Below are positions 10,632 to 20,287 of a stretch of DNA of 64,000 nt, one piece after another. The position numbers and the translations under genes are program-made. This DNA is from Streptomyces chromofuscus. Its GTDB lineage: Bacteria; Actinomycetota; Actinomycetes; Streptomycetales; Streptomycetaceae. The notes beneath the pieces were generated by a model. It was not told the DNA's origin. It searched no databases and saw only the letters and a program-made list of their open reading frames with translations. The DNA is taken from contig NZ_CP063374.1 in assembly GCF_015160875.1 (NCBI RefSeq), positions 186,001-250,000 of the forward strand, written 5' to 3'. Within the stretch, counting starts at the first letter, position 1. Every line of letters starts with the position of its first letter.

Positions 10632-10663
10632 CCCCCGTCGCCGCGTCCTCGCGGCGACGGGGG
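10632..10663 (+). terminator. Hairpin after alkB
   Basis: Perfect 13-bp stem CCCCCGTCGCCGC (10632-10644) with its complement at 10651-10663 and a six-base loop GTCCTC. It lies about 75 bases after the alkB stop and is shared with the convergent gene at 10804. Confidence 0.75.
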
Positions 10664-10803
10664 GCCGCCGCCGCGTGGGCGGTCCGCGCCTTGACCGCCC
10701 ACGGCACCGCCCCGTCGAAGCCCCGGCGCGACGGCGGCACGCATCGCCCGCAAAGGCCCGGAGTTGTTACGGGCAATGCCCCTGGACGGCGGGGCGAGCC
10801 CAC

Positions 10804-11136
10804 TCAGCCGTCCGTGTCGAGCAGCCACCGCAGCTCGACCTCCAACCACTGGCTTTCGTGGTGCCAGGAGTCCAGAGCGGTCACCAGCTGTCGGCTCAGG
10901 GCTTCCACCGTGAGCGAGCGCCACGCGTGGCCATGGAGACATGCGAGAAGAATCAGGATTCGGTCGTCGTGACGGGGAACGGGCGGCCCAGTCGGCCTGC
11001 CCTCGGAGCAGCCATCGATGGCGGCGAGCGCTCGTCGGCTGATCATCTCAGCGGTGAGCCCGTGCCATGCATACGGCTTGAGTGCCTCGACCACCGCGCG
11101 GATGCGCAGGTCGACCGAGGGGGAGGACCGCGTCAT
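10804..11136 (-). CDS. Hypothetical protein, small helical
   Basis: 110 residues from ATG 11136, chosen for GGGAGG just upstream. No domain was recognised. The chain has two similar helical halves: the first around VEALKPYAWHGLTAEMISRRALAAID, the second around LLACLHGHAWRSLTVEALSRQLVTALD. Both share the pattern hydrophobic-x-x-HAW/YAWHGLT/SLT-E, so the protein looks like an internal duplication of about 45 residues. It stands alone between alkB and a sulfatase gene. Codon use is normal for the genome, so it is likely real. Confidence 0.6.
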   Translation of the reverse strand: MTRSSPSVDLRIRAVVEALKPYAWHGLTAEMISRRALAAIDGCSEGRPTGPPVPRHDDRILILLACLHGHAWRSLTVEALSRQLVTALDSWHHESQWLEVELRWLLDTDG

Positions 11137-11575
11137 GGGACCTCCCGGAGACTGACCGATGAACCGAAGCCGCCGCGCACTGTTTGTGCCGGTAGGCATG
11201 CAGATACCGGTTCCCACCATACGTCCGCACCTCCGTCGGACACTATGAGTCACGCCACTGCGGCCCAGGGCGCGGGGCAGTCTCGGCGACCGGCCCTGCT
11301 GTGTGGTGCGTGTTGAGCGCGGAGGAACGAAGAACGGGAGGTGATCAGTCGCTTGCGCACCGAGGTTTGTGCTCTCCAATCCGTTCCGATGCGCTCATCT
11401 GCACAGACGCTCCCCGGGTGTCGGCCGTGCCGCTCTCGCCCAGCTGGCCGCACGCTTGCGGGACCGGCCGCTGTGGTTCGCGCCCTGGCTGCGATGTGTG
11501 CACGAGAAGGCAGCCGTCCGTGACGTCGGCACCGTCCGTCACCTGTTCACACATTGCCGGCCGGCCGAGTCCTTC
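11137..11575. other. Non-coding stretch
   Basis: About 440 bases between the hypothetical gene and the 3' end of the sulfatase gene. It should hold the promoter of the 10804 gene. A GGGAGGTGATC sequence near 11337 resembles a ribosome site, but the frame behind it shows no coding character. Confidence 0.35.
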
Positions 11576-13933
11576 CTACTGCCGGGCCATATGGACGCGC
11601 ATCTCGCTCTGCATGTCCGTGATGAGCTCGCCGGAGAGGTCCACGGTCACACTGTGGAGCACACCGGTGAAACGGAATGGCGGGGCATAGTCGCCAGCCA
11701 CCGGGGAGCCTGGATTGGCACCGCAGGTCATGCCCGCGGGCTGGAAGGTGACCGGTGTCGTGACCGGGAAGTCCTCCTCCCCGACGAGGCTGCCGTCCAC
11801 ATAGAGCTGCGCCCTGCCCGGCGCGCCCTTGCCGCCCGCGATGTCCGGCTTGCCGGTGGGCTCGAACTCGAAGCGCAGCTCATGCCGGCCCTCGGGCACA
11901 CTTTCGGCCGATTCAACGCGGTAGACGGCCCGCCGGACGTAGTTGTGGACGTAACGCAGCTTGCCGCCCTGGAGGAAGAAGCTCCAGCCTCCGACGTCGG
12001 TTCCTTCGCACAGCAGCACGCCCTCGGCGCCGCCCGACGGTATTTCCACGTCCGCGGTGACGCTGTGCGGGCGGTTGAGGATACGTGGTGACGAGGCCCG
12101 GGGAATGGTCTGGGTGCCTGGACGGAACGTGTAGCGGGTGCGGTCCTCGGTGATCTGCGGGCGCTCGGTCATCATGCGCTGTGTGGCAGTGCTGTCGATG
12201 GGCAGGACGTTGTACTTGCCGGCCTCGACGTACCACAGCGAGATCAGCTCGATGAGCTTGTCCCGCTGGTCGACAGCGAGGTCGTTCGTCTCCGCGACGT
12301 CCTGGTCGATGTGGTACAGCTCCCAGTTGTTGGCGTCCAAGGAGGTCAGGGTCTCCGCGTTCAGGGGTGTACCCCAGGGGCTGCCCGCCTCGGTGAACGA
12401 CGGGCCGGGCCAGGGGCAGACGGCACGCCACCCGTCGTGGTCGAGCGCCCGGTGGCCGAACATCTCGTAGTACTGCGTGTGGTGGTTGGTCGGCGCGGAC
12501 GGGGCGTCGAAGGTGTGCGCGAAACTGATGCCCTGGAGTGGGGACTGGGCCACACCCCTGATGACGTCGGGCCGCTCGATGCCGAGCGTGTCGAGCACCG
12601 TGGGGACCATGTCGATGATGTGCGTGAACTGCGTGCGTATCTCACCGCGGGCTTTGAACCCCCGTGGCCAGTGGACGAGGAACGGATCGCTGGTGCCGCC
12701 GCGGTACGTCTCTCGCTTCCAGCGCCGGAAGGGGGTGTTACCGGCCCATGTCCAGCCCCAGGGGTAGTGGTTGAACGTGGTCGGGCCGCCGAGCTCGTCG
12801 ATCGCCGTGAGGCTGTCCTCGATCGGCTCGGGCGCGTTGTTGAAGAACTGGCCCTCGTTGGTGGTACCGGTGACGCCGCCCTCGGCGCTGGCACCGTTGT
12901 CGGACACGACCATGATGAGCGTGTTGTCGAGCTCCCCGATCTCTCCCAGGAACTCCACGAGCCGCCCGATGTGGTGGTCGGTGTGCGTGAGGAACCCTGC
13001 GTAGACCTCCATCATCCGGGCTGCGAGACGGCGGGAGTCGGCAGACAGGGAGCCCCAGTCCGGGACGTCGGGGTCGTGCCGGGACAGACGCGTTTCCTGC
13101 GGGACCACGCCCAGTTGCTTCTGCCGGGCGAAGGTCTCCTCACGGTAGGCGTCCCACCCGGCGTCGAAGCGGCCCCGGTAATGGTCCGCCCATTCTTTCG
13201 GCACGTGGTGGGGTGCGTGGGTGGCGCCGGTGCAGAAGTCGAGGAAGAACGGCTTGTCCGGTGCCACCTGCTTGGCATCGGCGATGAACGAGATCGCCTT
13301 GTTCACCAGATCCGCAGTCAGGTGGTAGCCCTGTTCCGGCGTCGCGGGCGGTTCCACCTGGTGGTTGTCGTACACCAGGTCCGGGTACCACTGGCTCGTG
13401 TCGCCGCCGAGGAAGCCGTAGAAGCGCTCGAAGCCGCGACCGAGCGGCCAGCGGTCGTACGGCCCCGCGGCGGACTCCTGTTCCGAGGGAGTCAGGTGCC
13501 ACTTGCCCACCATGTAGGTGTTGTATCCGTGCTGAAGCAGCATCTCCGACAAGAAGCCGTTCTCGAACGGGATGTTGCCGTTGTACCCCGGGTATCCCGT
13601 GGATATCTCGGTGATCGCCGCCATGGCATTGGAATGGTGGTTGCGGCCTGTGATCATGCAGGAACGCGACGGCGAACACAGTGCGGTCGTGTGCATGTTG
13701 TTGTACAGAAGACCGTTCGCGGCGAGGGCATCCAGATTCGGCGTTGCTACGGGGCTTCCGTAGCAGCCGAGTTGCCCGAACCCCGTGTCGTCGAGAACGA
13801 TGTACACCACGTTCGGCGAGCCAGGAGTGGCCCGCGTCGGCTGTGGCCATGCAGGCGTCGATTCCCCAGCCGTCCGGCCGATTATGCCGGGAAACGCGGT
13901 CCCCGGCCTGTACTCTCGGATTTCCTTGCCCAT
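11576..13933 (-). CDS. Type I sulfatase (arylsulfatase family)
   Basis: 785 residues. A formylglycine-dependent sulfatase that hydrolyses sulfate esters. Metal ligands appear in YIVLDDTGFG (Asp48, Asp49) and the modification motif CxPxR reads CSPSR at 86-90, inside ALCSPSRSCMITGR, so Cys86 would become formylglycine. Further motifs are YMVGKWHLTP and VVSDNGASAEGG. The last 170 residues look like a beta-sandwich carbohydrate-binding or lectin-like tail (RPHSVTADVEIPSGG onward). The start is ATG 13933 (GGAGGAATG upstream); no signal peptide is visible at this start, so it is probably cytoplasmic. It resembles the large alkyl/arylsulfatase-like actinobacterial enzymes; the substrate is unknown. 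It stands alone. Confidence 0.9.
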   Translation of the reverse strand: MGKEIREYRPGTAFPGIIGRTAGESTPAWPQPTRATPGSPNVVYIVLDDTGFGQLGCYGSPVATPNLDALAANGLLYNNMHTTALCSPSRSCMITGRNHHSNAMAAITEISTGYPGYNGNIPFENGFLSEMLLQHGYNTYMVGKWHLTPSEQESAAGPYDRWPLGRGFERFYGFLGGDTSQWYPDLVYDNHQVEPPATPEQGYHLTADLVNKAISFIADAKQVAPDKPFFLDFCTGATHAPHHVPKEWADHYRGRFDAGWDAYREETFARQKQLGVVPQETRLSRHDPDVPDWGSLSADSRRLAARMMEVYAGFLTHTDHHIGRLVEFLGEIGELDNTLIMVVSDNGASAEGGVTGTTNEGQFFNNAPEPIEDSLTAIDELGGPTTFNHYPWGWTWAGNTPFRRWKRETYRGGTSDPFLVHWPRGFKARGEIRTQFTHIIDMVPTVLDTLGIERPDVIRGVAQSPLQGISFAHTFDAPSAPTNHHTQYYEMFGHRALDHDGWRAVCPWPGPSFTEAGSPWGTPLNAETLTSLDANNWELYHIDQDVAETNDLAVDQRDKLIELISLWYVEAGKYNVLPIDSTATQRMMTERPQITEDRTRYTFRPGTQTIPRASSPRILNRPHSVTADVEIPSGGAEGVLLCEGTDVGGWSFFLQGGKLRYVHNYVRRAVYRVESAESVPEGRHELRFEFEPTGKPDIAGGKGAPGRAQLYVDGSLVGEEDFPVTTPVTFQPAGMTCGANPGSPVAGDYAPPFRFTGVLHSVTVDLSGELITDMQSEMRVHMARQ

Positions 13934-14698
13934 ACCGCATTCCTCCATGGCTGCCGGAGGACTCTGAACTGTGCCGACCGGCACTTGGGATCTCTCTTCG
14001 GGCGTGTGTGGGGTGCGACCGGGTGGCCGCATCTCCCTGCCGTCCGCACGCTCGAAACATGGGTGGACGGAGTACGGAGCCGCCGCTCCTACGATGCTAA
14101 GACGTCGAACCGGGTGCGGCCATCCAGGTGAAATCCCGCGCTACGTGCGGCTGAAGAGGTCGGCCAGATGCCACTGCGCACGTGTGGACACAGCGGAGCG
14201 TCGCCCGGGCGGTGCTGTGGTAGGCCCTGTGCGAGAAGCGCTTGGGCCGGACGGTCACATGCCGCCCTCAGCCGCGCGGGCCGATGCCGGTGAGCCGGGC
14301 ACGCACCCGCGAAGCCGCGCACCGGCGGCCTGGGCAGCGAATCGGGCGAAGCATGACGCACAAGGGTGCACGTGGTGATGCCGCGGTCCGTGACCACACC
14401 AGCCACTCTCGACGGGACCTCCTTCTCCCCCCACCGTCCGACCTGCACGCCGCAGAAGCACGTCGAAACGGTCGGGCACCGGCGATGGTGTGTTACTGGC
14501 GCGCGATTTGGCCCGAACGGCACGGCCAGTGGGTCGGAAGGCCCATGTGCGAGAGGCCTCCGTAGGTGTGACCGTGGAAGAGACCGCAAGAACGATGAGC
14601 CGCTGGTGTCGAGGACTGGCCGAAGACACCGTGAGCTGGGAAAGCTCCGCAGGTTCGGAGGCAGCGAACGCTGACGGCCGTGTACCCAGGAGACGGAA
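13934..14698. other. Long divergent intergenic region
   Basis: About 765 bases between the divergently transcribed sulfatase and universal stress genes. It must hold both promoters. All six frames were read and none gives a convincing protein. A GGCCCGAACGGCACGGCC stretch near 14511 and further GGCC-rich partial symmetries occur 150-200 bases before the stress gene; they could be regulator sites, but no consensus can be assigned. Confidence 0.35.
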
Positions 14699-15544
14699 AT
14701 GACTGAACCGATCATGGTTGGGGTCGACGGGTCCGGGCGGAGTCTGCGAGCTCTGGTGTGGGCCGCCCACGAGGCAATGTTGCGCCGGCGCCCTCTGCAC
14801 ATCGTTCACGTCCTCCTCCCCGCTCACTCATATGCGACGACCGACGAGGGGCGTGCCTGGGAGGCGAGCAACTGGGACCGTGGTGTGATGACGGAAGCCA
14901 CCGCCATCGCGCAGGAAGCCCATCCGAACCTGAAAGTGACGTCCTCCTTGCGGTCCGGTAGGCCGGCTGCGGTGCTCCTGGCGGAGGGAGAGCATGCCCA
15001 TACGGTGGTGCTCGGCGCGAAGGGCATGGGCGGCTTCGGAAGCCTGCTGCTCGGTTCTGTGGCCACGCAGGTGGTCGGGCACGCGGTCTGCCCAGTTGTG
15101 ATCGTCAACCATGTCGCCACTGCCTATGACCGCATTGTTGTGGGCGTCGATGGATCTGCTCACTCCGAGGCCGCCCTCGCGTACGCCTTCGAGCAGGCGT
15201 CCCTGCGTGGCGCCGAGTTGCAGGCCGTGCACTCCTGGAGCCATCCAGGGCCGCATGCCGTCGTCAGCGCGGCCCAGGACGCCCTGGCCAAGGAGCAACT
15301 GCAGGCACTGGAGGAATGGCTGGCACCGCTGCGCGAGCGATATCCGGCTGTCGAGGTGGTGGAGCAGGTGCCCGACGAACCACCGGTCATCGCGTTGTCG
15401 CGGGCTTCGGACCGGGCCGACCTCCTGGTCGTCGGCTCCCGCGGGCTCGGCGGTTTTCACGGTCTGGCCCTCGGCTCCGTCAGTCACCACCTGCTGCAGT
15501 TCTCGCAGTGCCCCCTGGCGGTCATACGGCCTCGCCCCGAGTAG
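14699..15544 (+). CDS. Universal stress protein, tandem UspA domains
   Basis: 281 residues made of two UspA domains (about 4-140 and 145-281). Each has the ATP-binding signature: GAKGMGGFGSLLLGSVA in the first and GSRGLGGFHGLALGSVS in the second, with DGSGRS and DGSAHSE after the first strand of each. Cytoplasmic. ATG 14699 has AGGAG upstream. Tandem Usp proteins are common in actinobacteria and are often induced by hypoxia or stationary phase; that regulation is inferred from the family. It opens a stress block with OsmC and persulfide genes. Confidence 0.93.
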   Translation: MTEPIMVGVDGSGRSLRALVWAAHEAMLRRRPLHIVHVLLPAHSYATTDEGRAWEASNWDRGVMTEATAIAQEAHPNLKVTSSLRSGRPAAVLLAEGEHAHTVVLGAKGMGGFGSLLLGSVATQVVGHAVCPVVIVNHVATAYDRIVVGVDGSAHSEAALAYAFEQASLRGAELQAVHSWSHPGPHAVVSAAQDALAKEQLQALEEWLAPLRERYPAVEVVEQVPDEPPVIALSRASDRADLLVVGSRGLGGFHGLALGSVSHHLLQFSQCPLAVIRPRPE

Positions 15545-15696
15545 CTCGGCGCCTGACAGGCATGCTGAGCTGAACCGTCCCGACCCAGCGGGAACAGGGC
15601 CCGCGCATCAAGCGCTGTTCCTTTTACCCCGCCGGTATGCGCGCCTTGGGTGCGCGATCGCCGGCGGACCCGATCGGCGGTGGGAGCGTGAGATCG

Positions 15697-15987
15697 ATGG
15701 CGACGGCGGATGAAGACCGACTCCACACGATCACAAGGAGCGGTGCCGAGGAGACTCCCCTCGTCACCACGTGCGGACGGAGGATCGAGGTGCGATGCCT
15801 GAGGTTCGGACGGCCTGACCACCCCGTCGACCGGATTGCGTTGGCCGTGGGAGAGGATCGGGGCGGCGAGCACGGAGTGTGGGCGGCGCTCACCCCGGAC
15901 GAGGCGCGTGGCCTGGCCCGCCGTCTCCTTCAGCAGGCCGATGCCGCCGAGCGGCCCACCGCGCGGCCGGGCACCGGGTCTTGGTGA
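15697..15987 (+). CDS. Hypothetical small protein
   Basis: About 96 residues from ATG 15697 (GGGAG upstream); an in-frame GTG at 15688 is another possible start. The chain begins MATADEDRLHTITRSG and ends with a helix DEARGLARRLLQQADAAERP. The middle (TTCGRRIEVRCLRFGRPDHPVDRIALAV) suggests a small beta-sheet. No family was recognised. Position between the Usp and OsmC genes, same strand, suggests membership of the stress block. Confidence 0.6.
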   Translation: MATADEDRLHTITRSGAEETPLVTTCGRRIEVRCLRFGRPDHPVDRIALAVGEDRGGEHGVWAALTPDEARGLARRLLQQADAAERPTARPGTGSW

Positions 15988-16142
15988 TCGCATGGCGCAC
16001 CGGCTCGCCGGGGCCATGAGCGCTTGAACCACGTGACGCCCGCTCGGCCCCCTGGACCGCCCCGGTCGGCCTCTGGACACGGCAAGCCGTGTGCAGTCGA
16101 CTGAGTACCAGGAACCCTTGGCGCCGGCGGAGGGAGACGGTC

Positions 16143-16595
16143 ATGACCGGGACCGCACCGCACAACACTCCCGAGAGTCGGCCCATGGAAGCCGAGGTGC
16201 ACCGACTCGACGTGTCGCACACCGGAGGCGACGCCTACACGGTCGAGGTCCGTGGGCATCGCATCCGGGTCGACCAGCCCGCGGAAGCAGGCGGCACGGA
16301 CACCGCGCCGACGCCCACAGAGCTCTTCGCCGCCTCCCTGGCTACGTGCGTCGCCTTCTACGCGGGCCGTTTCCTGCACCGTCACGGTCTGCCCCGCTCC
16401 GGACTGCGCGTGCGCGCCGGATTCGTCATGGCCACCGATCGCCCGGCTCGTGTCGCCTCGGTGCGCATCGTGGTCGTGCCGCCGCCGGCACTCCCCGAAG
16501 AGCGCCGCGCTGCGCTGTTGGCGGTCGCCTCGCACTGCACCGTCCACAACACGCTCGAACAGTCACCGGAGATCGGTGTCGAACTGGCGCCTTGA
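16143..16595 (+). CDS. OsmC/Ohr family peroxiredoxin-like protein
   Basis: 150 residues. The two conserved family cysteines are present: Cys69 in LATCVAFYAG and Cys132 in SHCTVHNTL. OsmC proteins reduce organic hydroperoxides or handle related thiol chemistry in the cytoplasm. The core TPTELFAASLATCV is typical. ATG 16143 has GGAGGGAG upstream. It lies just beside the rhodanese/CstR persulfide block but on the opposite strand to the adjacent rhodanese gene. It could be a YhfA-type OsmC protein rather than Ohr. Confidence 0.87.
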   Translation: MTGTAPHNTPESRPMEAEVHRLDVSHTGGDAYTVEVRGHRIRVDQPAEAGGTDTAPTPTELFAASLATCVAFYAGRFLHRHGLPRSGLRVRAGFVMATDRPARVASVRIVVVPPPALPEERRAALLAVASHCTVHNTLEQSPEIGVELAP

Positions 16596-16669
16596 GCGGT
16601 CCCACCATGACGTCCTCGACGGCGGTGGTGCGGGGAAGCCGCTGAGGCACCGCAGCTCGGTTGTCGCGG

Positions 16670-17618
<949 letters not shown>

Positions 17619-17655
17619 GGAGGCGCGAAGGGCCGGTCGCGAGGGACGGTGCTCA

Positions 17656-18402
17656 TCAGGTGACCGCGTCCACGAGCATGAATCCGGCCACCGCGAGCAG
17701 CACCACGGCGAAGACCCGCTGCAGCGTCCCCGCGGAGAGCTTGGCCGACAGCCGCTTGCCGTCCCACGCACCCAGGATCGCCGCCCCGGCGAAGGGGCCG
17801 ATGACGGCCCAGTCGAGGCTGCCCGCCGTACCGGCGCGCATGGTCAGAGCGGCCAGTGAGTTGATGGTGATGACAAGCAGGCTGGTGCCCACTGCTGTCC
17901 GCATCCGCATGCCGAGGACGCTGACCAGTGCCGGCACCGCGAGGAAGCCGCCTCCGACGCCGAGGACGCCGGTGACCGCGCCCAGGCCGGCGCCGGCAGC
18001 CGCTGCCCGGCCAGGTCGTACGGGCGTCTCGCTGTCCGGCACGGAACGGGGTCCGAGCATCCGAAGCGCGGCGGCAGCCGCGATGACGGCGAAGGCCGCG
18101 GTCAGTACGGCTGCGGGCAGGTGACCGGCGAGCGCGCCGCCCAGCATCGCCGGGCCGATACCGGCCGCCGCGAAGAGCAGCCCCGTACGCCCGCGCACCT
18201 GGCCGTCGCGTGCGTGCGCGGACAGAGCGGTGGCCGAGGTCACGGTGACGATGACCAGGCTGGCCGTGGTGGCCGCGACCGGGGTGAAGCCGAGCAAGTA
18301 GATCAGGGCCGGGACGGCGAGGACGCTGCCGCCGCCCCCGAGCGCGCCGAGCGCCAGGCCGATGACGGCACCGGCGGTCAGGGCGAGTATCACAGCGCTC
18401 AC
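17656..18402 (-). CDS. TauE/SafE (TSUP) family sulfite/organosulfonate exporter
   Basis: 248 residues with about eight hydrophobic helices in two similar halves. Each half carries the glycine-rich family motif: LALGALGGGGSVLAVPALIYLLG and GVLGVGGGFLAVPALVSVLG. TSUP members beside rhodanese and persulfide dioxygenase genes are thought to export sulfite or thiosulfate made by sulfide detoxification. GTG 18402 overlaps the stop of the upstream rhodanese gene (GTGA). Last gene of the operon read from about 20240 and convergent with the cstR-like gene. Confidence 0.9.
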   Translation of the reverse strand: MSAVILALTAGAVIGLALGALGGGGSVLAVPALIYLLGFTPVAATTASLVIVTVTSATALSAHARDGQVRGRTGLLFAAAGIGPAMLGGALAGHLPAAVLTAAFAVIAAAAALRMLGPRSVPDSETPVRPGRAAAAGAGLGAVTGVLGVGGGFLAVPALVSVLGMRMRTAVGTSLLVITINSLAALTMRAGTAGSLDWAVIGPFAGAAILGAWDGKRLSAKLSAGTLQRVFAVVLLAVAGFMLVDAVT

Positions 18403-18788
18403 GCCATGGTCCCGTCGCCGCCCAGCGAGTCGACCACCGGCAGCCCCGCTGCGGCCCAGTCCTGCATGCCGCCTGCGACGTCCACAACCTCGATGGCCTG
18501 GGCGTGGAGCAGTTCGGCGGCCCGCCGGGAACGGTGACCCGAGCGGCAGATCACCACGACGGGGCGCGCCTGCGCCCCCGTGGGCAGCCGGACACCGGCG
18601 GCCGGCGCTGTGAGGGGCAGATGGACGGCGTGCGGTGCGTGACCGGTCTGCCACTCGGAGGATGCGCGGACGTCCAGCAATACGGCCGTCGCGCCGCTGC
18701 CGTCGAGTCGTGCATGGCCAGCGCGTGCCGCGGCCTCCTGCACGCTCACCCGGCCAGGACCGCTTCGTTCGCGGCCGAAGAGTTTCAT
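18399..18788 (-). CDS. Single-domain rhodanese
   Basis: 129 residues from ATG 18788; an in-frame GTG at 18800 is an alternative and neither has a strong ribosome site. The rhodanese loop reads CRSGHRS within VVVICRSGHRSRRAAELL, and LLDVRASSEWQTGHAPHAVHLPL is the family N-terminal signature. Cytoplasmic sulfurtransferase. It lies between the MBL-rhodanese gene (51 bases upstream) and the exporter gene, whose start it overlaps. It likely passes sulfane sulfur within the detoxification pathway. Confidence 0.88.
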   Translation of the reverse strand: MKLFGRERSGPGRVSVQEAAARAGHARLDGSGATAVLLDVRASSEWQTGHAPHAVHLPLTAPAAGVRLPTGAQARPVVVICRSGHRSRRAAELLHAQAIEVVDVAGGMQDWAAAGLPVVDSLGGDGTMA

Positions 18789-18839
18789 CGGGGTTCTCAC
18801 TTCTGTTCCACTGCTGGTGCGGTGTCGGCCGGGGCGTCG

Positions 18840-20204
18840 TCAGAGGGTGCCGACGGTGAGGCCGGCCTTCTCGGCCGCGTCGAAGGTGTCGTCGACGGCG
18901 ACGACGTCCCGTCCCGCGGCGTCCAGCAGGGATGCGGCGATGGCGGCGCGCATGCCGCCGGCGCAGTGGACCCACACCTGGCCTTCGGGGACATCGTGGA
19001 GACGGTGGTGCAGGGTGTGGATGGGGATGTGGACGGACCCTTCGACGAAGCCGACGGACCGTTCGGAGTCCCGGCGGACGTCCAGCACCACGACGGTCTC
19101 CGCGGTGTGCTCCGCGAGGTCGGCGAACGTGGCCCGCGGGAAGGCGGCGAGCTTCTCACCCCCGCGTGCCCAGCGCGTCGGATCTCCAGTGGCGGCTGCG
19201 GCAGGGCGGTCGATGCCGACGCGGACCAGTTCGCGCTGGGCGGCGGCGAGCTGTTCGGCGGATTCGGCGAGCAGCGTCACCGGCTTGCCCCACGGGATCA
19301 GCCAGGCCAGGTAGGTGGCGAGCTGCCCCTCCGCCTCGAAGTTGAGCGAACCCGCGACATGGCCTGCGGCGAAGGCGACACGGTTGCGCAGGTCCACCAC
19401 CCACTCCCCGGCGGCCAGGCGGGCCGCGATCTCCTCGGCGTCGGCGAGCGCGGGCGGGGTGAGATCCACAGGCGCGGGCCCTGCGGCGTTCGCCGGGCCC
19501 ATGTGCGCGTAGTACGCGGGTATGTCGTCCAGTCCGGCCAGCAGATCGGCGACGAAGGCGTCCACGTCGTCGGTGAGGGCGCGGTTGGACGTCTTCTCCT
19601 TGCCGATCGTGGTGGACGCGCCCGTCGCCTGGCTGGACGAGCAGAAGCTGCCGAAGCCGTGCGTGGGCAGCACCGCCGTGTCGTCTGCGAGCTCGTCGGC
19701 CAGCCGGTGCGCGGAGGCGTGCTGGGCCCGGGCCAGCTGTTCCGTCAGGCGGGGTTCGACCAGATCGGGGCGGCCGACGGTGCCGATCAGAAGGGAGCCG
19801 CCGGTGAACGCGGCGACGGCCGTGCCGTTCTCCTCCAGCACGTAGGAGGTGTGGTGCGGGGTGTGGCCTGGCGTGGCCAGTGCCCGTAGGCCCAGGGCGG
19901 CGCCGGCATCGATGTCCCACCGGTCGCCGTCGCTCACGGGTACGCGCTGGTAGGAGACGCGGGCCCCGGCGGGGACGAGGTAGGCGGCGCCCGCGATCCG
20001 GGCCAGCTGCAGCCCTCCGGTGACGTAGTCGTTGTGGACGTGCGTCTCCACCACGTGGGAAATCCGCACCCCGTGCCGCGCCGCCGCGGCGATCACCAGG
20101 TCGATGTCCCGCGGCGGATCGACCGCCACGGCCGTGCGTTCGCCGCCCGCCAAGTAGCTGCGGTTGCCGAGTCCGGCCACCTCGAGCGTGTCGATGAAGA
20201 ACAC
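18840..20204 (-). CDS. MBL-fold/rhodanese protein, persulfide dioxygenase-like
   Basis: 454 residues. The N-terminal metallo-beta-lactamase domain (1-250) holds ETHVHNDYVTG, ATPGHTPHHTSYVL and a later THGFGSFC. Two rhodanese-like domains follow: one without cysteine (about 260-345) and one with the loop CAGGMRA (about 355-454). ETHE1/CstB-type proteins with this layout oxidise persulfide to sulfite using a single iron. The usual TGD metal ligand after the second motif reads TGGSLLIG, so the Asp is absent at that place. GTG 20204 has AAGGGAG upstream. First gene of the operon; two TACCCC-GGGGTA operators lie 35-83 bases upstream. Confidence 0.87.
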   Translation of the reverse strand: MFFIDTLEVAGLGNRSYLAGGERTAVAVDPPRDIDLVIAAAARHGVRISHVVETHVHNDYVTGGLQLARIAGAAYLVPAGARVSYQRVPVSDGDRWDIDAGAALGLRALATPGHTPHHTSYVLEENGTAVAAFTGGSLLIGTVGRPDLVEPRLTEQLARAQHASAHRLADELADDTAVLPTHGFGSFCSSSQATGASTTIGKEKTSNRALTDDVDAFVADLLAGLDDIPAYYAHMGPANAAGPAPVDLTPPALADAEEIAARLAAGEWVVDLRNRVAFAAGHVAGSLNFEAEGQLATYLAWLIPWGKPVTLLAESAEQLAAAQRELVRVGIDRPAAAATGDPTRWARGGEKLAAFPRATFADLAEHTAETVVVLDVRRDSERSVGFVEGSVHIPIHTLHHRLHDVPEGQVWVHCAGGMRAAIAASLLDAAGRDVVAVDDTFDAAEKAGLTVGTL

Positions 20205-20238
20205 CAGGTACTCCCTTCAGGTGAAACCGTCAGGCCAT

Positions 20239-20252
20239 TACCCCGGGGGGTA
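20239..20252. promoter_or_regulatory. CstR/CsoR-type operator 2
   Basis: TACCCCGGGGGGTA, palindromic except for the two central bases, 35 bases before the MBL-rhodanese start. It is followed by TTTCTT as is the copy at 17299. Confidence 0.78.
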
Positions 20253-20273
20253 TTTCTTCGACAATAGCATGAG

Positions 20274-20287
20274 TACCCCCCGGGGTA
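20274..20287. promoter_or_regulatory. CstR/CsoR-type operator 3
   Basis: TACCCCCCGGGGTA, the same motif, centred 35 bases from operator 2. Two sites in tandem suggest cooperative repression of the operon read leftwards. Confidence 0.78.

Noticed and set aside
11341..12091. Plus-strand frames behind a GGGAGGTGATC site
   Set aside because: No domain or coding bias, and they run antisense into the sulfatase gene.
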